Assembly: GCA_900752275.1 (NCBI GenBank)
Contig: CAADUS010000198.1
Location: 1 to 5,706, forward strand
Source: an uncultured Collinsella sp.
GTDB taxonomy: Bacteria > Actinomycetota > Coriobacteriia > Coriobacteriales > Coriobacteriaceae
DNA: 5,706 nt
Direction of reading: 5' to 3'
The notes under the pieces are model-generated. The model was not told where the DNA came from. It saw only the letters and a list, made by a program, of their open reading frames with translations, and ran no database searches. Positions 4,616-5,706 of the stretch are shown piece by piece; the stretch's first letter is position 1, and every line of letters starts with the position of its first letter. Both the position numbers and the translations under genes were made by a program.

Positions 4616-5706
4616 CGATTACGCGCTGGTGGTAGCGCTCGATACTTCGACCGATATGCTTGCCTGCGCGGCAAGCTGGATTGATGGGCAGACGGGCGAG
4701 GCGAAGCTGGCGAGTGGCGACCATATGTGCCGTCGCCATGCCAATGTGGAGCTCGTGAATACCGTTGACAGCGTGCTTGCTCAGGCTGGCATGGACCGTG
4801 CCGACGTGGGCAGTTACGTTGTCGGTCGCGGTCCGGGTTCGTTTACCGGCGTGCGTATCGGCATTTCCACCGCCAAGGGCTTGGCGCGCGGTGCCAACGT
4901 GCCGCTGTTGGGTGTGTCGACACTCGATGCCTGCGCCTGGACGGCATGGAAGGCTGGCGTGCGTGGCAAGCTCGGCATTCTGGCCGATGCCATGCGCGGC
5001 GAGGTGTATCCGGCTTTGTATGTGCTGAGCGACGAGGGCCCCGAGCGTCAGTTTGAGCGCGAGCGCGTGGTCAAAGCTGCCGTGGCGCTTGATGAGTGGC
5101 GCCAAGCCGCGGACTGGGACCAGGTTCAGCTGACTGGCGACGGTCTCGTGCGTTATGGCAAGCTGTTGGGCGAGGATGAGGCCGCTCGTTGCGTAGAGCG
5201 CGACTTGTGGTGGCCTTCGGGCGGGGGCCTCATCCTTGCGCATGCCGCGGGTGACGGCGACCCGGCCCGCGTCCTACCGATCTATACGCGCCTTTCTGAT
5301 GCCGAGGAAAACGAGCGCAAGCGCCTCGGTCTTGCCGAGAGCGAGCAGAGCGAAATTACGGGCGTTGCCGACGAGCTCGCCGGACGTCACCTGCAATTCC
5401 GCCCCATGGGCGCGGCGGATGCCGAGGGCGCGAGCGCACTGGAAACCGCCTGCTTTGAAGGCGCCGGACACGAGGCGTGGACGCCGAACATGTTCCTGTC
5501 CGAGCTGGGCGAGGACGTTGCCGCTCCGCGTAGCTGGTGGGTGGCGCACGACGACGGTCAGCTGCTGGGTCTTGCCGGCGGCATGGTCGTCGACGGGGAC
5601 GTGCAGATTATGGACGTTGCCGTCGATTCGTCTCATCGCCGTGAGGGTATCGCCCGCACGCTTCTGTCGCACGTGTGCCATGACGCGCAGATGCTCCGCT
5701 CCACGA
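4602..5706 (+). CDS. tsaB: TsaB (t6A complex subunit) fused to a RimI-like N-acetyltransferase, 3' end beyond window
   Basis: This open frame runs 368 codons without a stop and continues past the window. Residues 1-232 are TsaB, the inactive ASKHA-fold partner that dimerises with TsaD in tRNA t6A37 synthesis: ALDTST at 12-17, GRGPGSFTGVRIG at 75-87, RGEVY at 132-136 and a closing LPIYTRL at 225-231. A charged linker (about 233-262) leads to a GNAT domain from about 264 (LQFRPM) with WWVAHDDGQLLG and the acetyl-CoA loop RREGIA at 346-351, most like RimI, which acetylates the N-terminus of ribosomal protein S18. The C-terminal part of the GNAT domain is not in view. The ATG at 4602 overlaps tsaE by 14 bases and has a modest AAGG (4589-4592) nine bases upstream. 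No well-placed start with a Shine-Dalgarno exists at the GNAT boundary, so a true fusion is likely. A TsaD domain or separate tsaD gene may follow. Confidence 0.92.
   Translation, partial: MSLHNDYALVVALDTSTDMLACAASWIDGQTGEAKLASGDHMCRRHANVELVNTVDSVLAQAGMDRADVGSYVVGRGPGSFTGVRIGISTAKGLARGANVPLLGVSTLDACAWTAWKAGVRGKLGILADAMRGEVYPALYVLSDEGPERQFERERVVKAAVALDEWRQAADWDQVQLTGDGLVRYGKLLGEDEAARCVERDLWWPSGGGLILAHAAGDGDPARVLPIYTRLSDAEENERKRLGLAESEQSEITGVADELAGRHLQFRPMGAADAEGASALETACFEGAGHEAWTPNMFLSELGEDVAAPRSWWVAHDDGQLLGLAGGMVVDGDVQIMDVAVDSSHRREGIARTLLSHVCHDAQMLRST

Noticed and set aside
4500..5243. Long open frame on the - strand (247 codons) opposite tsaE and tsaB
   Set aside because: The + strand encodes clear TsaE and TsaB motifs here. 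The antisense product is rich in His, Arg and Ala with no domain signature, as expected of a shadow frame.
1..5706. Search for CRISPR arrays, tRNA or rRNA genes, insertion sequences, toxin-antitoxin or defence genes
   Set aside because: Apart from the first 162 bases nearly everything is coding sequence of six recognised housekeeping genes. No regular repeats, cloverleaf structures, transposase motifs or unexplained gaps were seen.

Overview
The window carries one tight + strand operon of six housekeeping genes, and no mobile element, CRISPR array, RNA gene or phage-like sequence was seen. The likely source is a high-GC Gram-positive bacterium of the phylum Actinomycetota, most plausibly a coriobacterium such as Collinsella or a relative. 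This rests on high G+C (rising from about half in acpS to roughly 65-77% in hand-counted lines of the last gene), strong AGGAG-type ribosome binding sites, an actinobacterial-looking NAD(P)HX dehydratase (DKYSRG and AGSAQYPGAA motifs) and a TsaB-RimI fusion. Phylum is moderately secure; genus is a guess from memory.

Layout: bases 1-21 are the tail of an upstream + strand gene that cannot be identified, closed by a strong intrinsic terminator at 24-55. A short intergenic region (56-162) holds a good promoter candidate (TTGTCG, 18 bp, TACAAT) and a near-perfect Shine-Dalgarno sequence. Then come acpS (163-702), bifunctional nnr (703-2319), alr (2322-3467), a family 4 iron-sulfur uracil-DNA glycosylase (3476-4096), tsaE (4109-4615) and a tsaB-rimI fusion that starts inside tsaE at 4602 and runs off the end of the window. 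Gaps between genes are 0, 2, 8, 12 and -14 bases, with no room for an internal terminator, so one transcript and translational coupling are likely.

The operon mixes several basic functions: activation of acyl carrier protein (AcpS), repair of damaged NAD(P)H hydrates (Nnr), D-alanine supply for peptidoglycan (Alr), removal of uracil from DNA (UDG), and tRNA t6A37 modification (TsaE, TsaB) joined to an N-acetyltransferase domain (RimI-like). Similar neighbourhoods linking acpS, nnr, alr, tsaE, tsaB and rimI are common in bacteria, so this is not a new system. The points most worth a second look are protein-level departures: a coiled-coil and acidic tail on AcpS, altered AcpS motif residues, an alanine at the usual carbamylated-lysine position of Alr, and the TsaB-RimI fusion whose C-terminal end lies outside the window.
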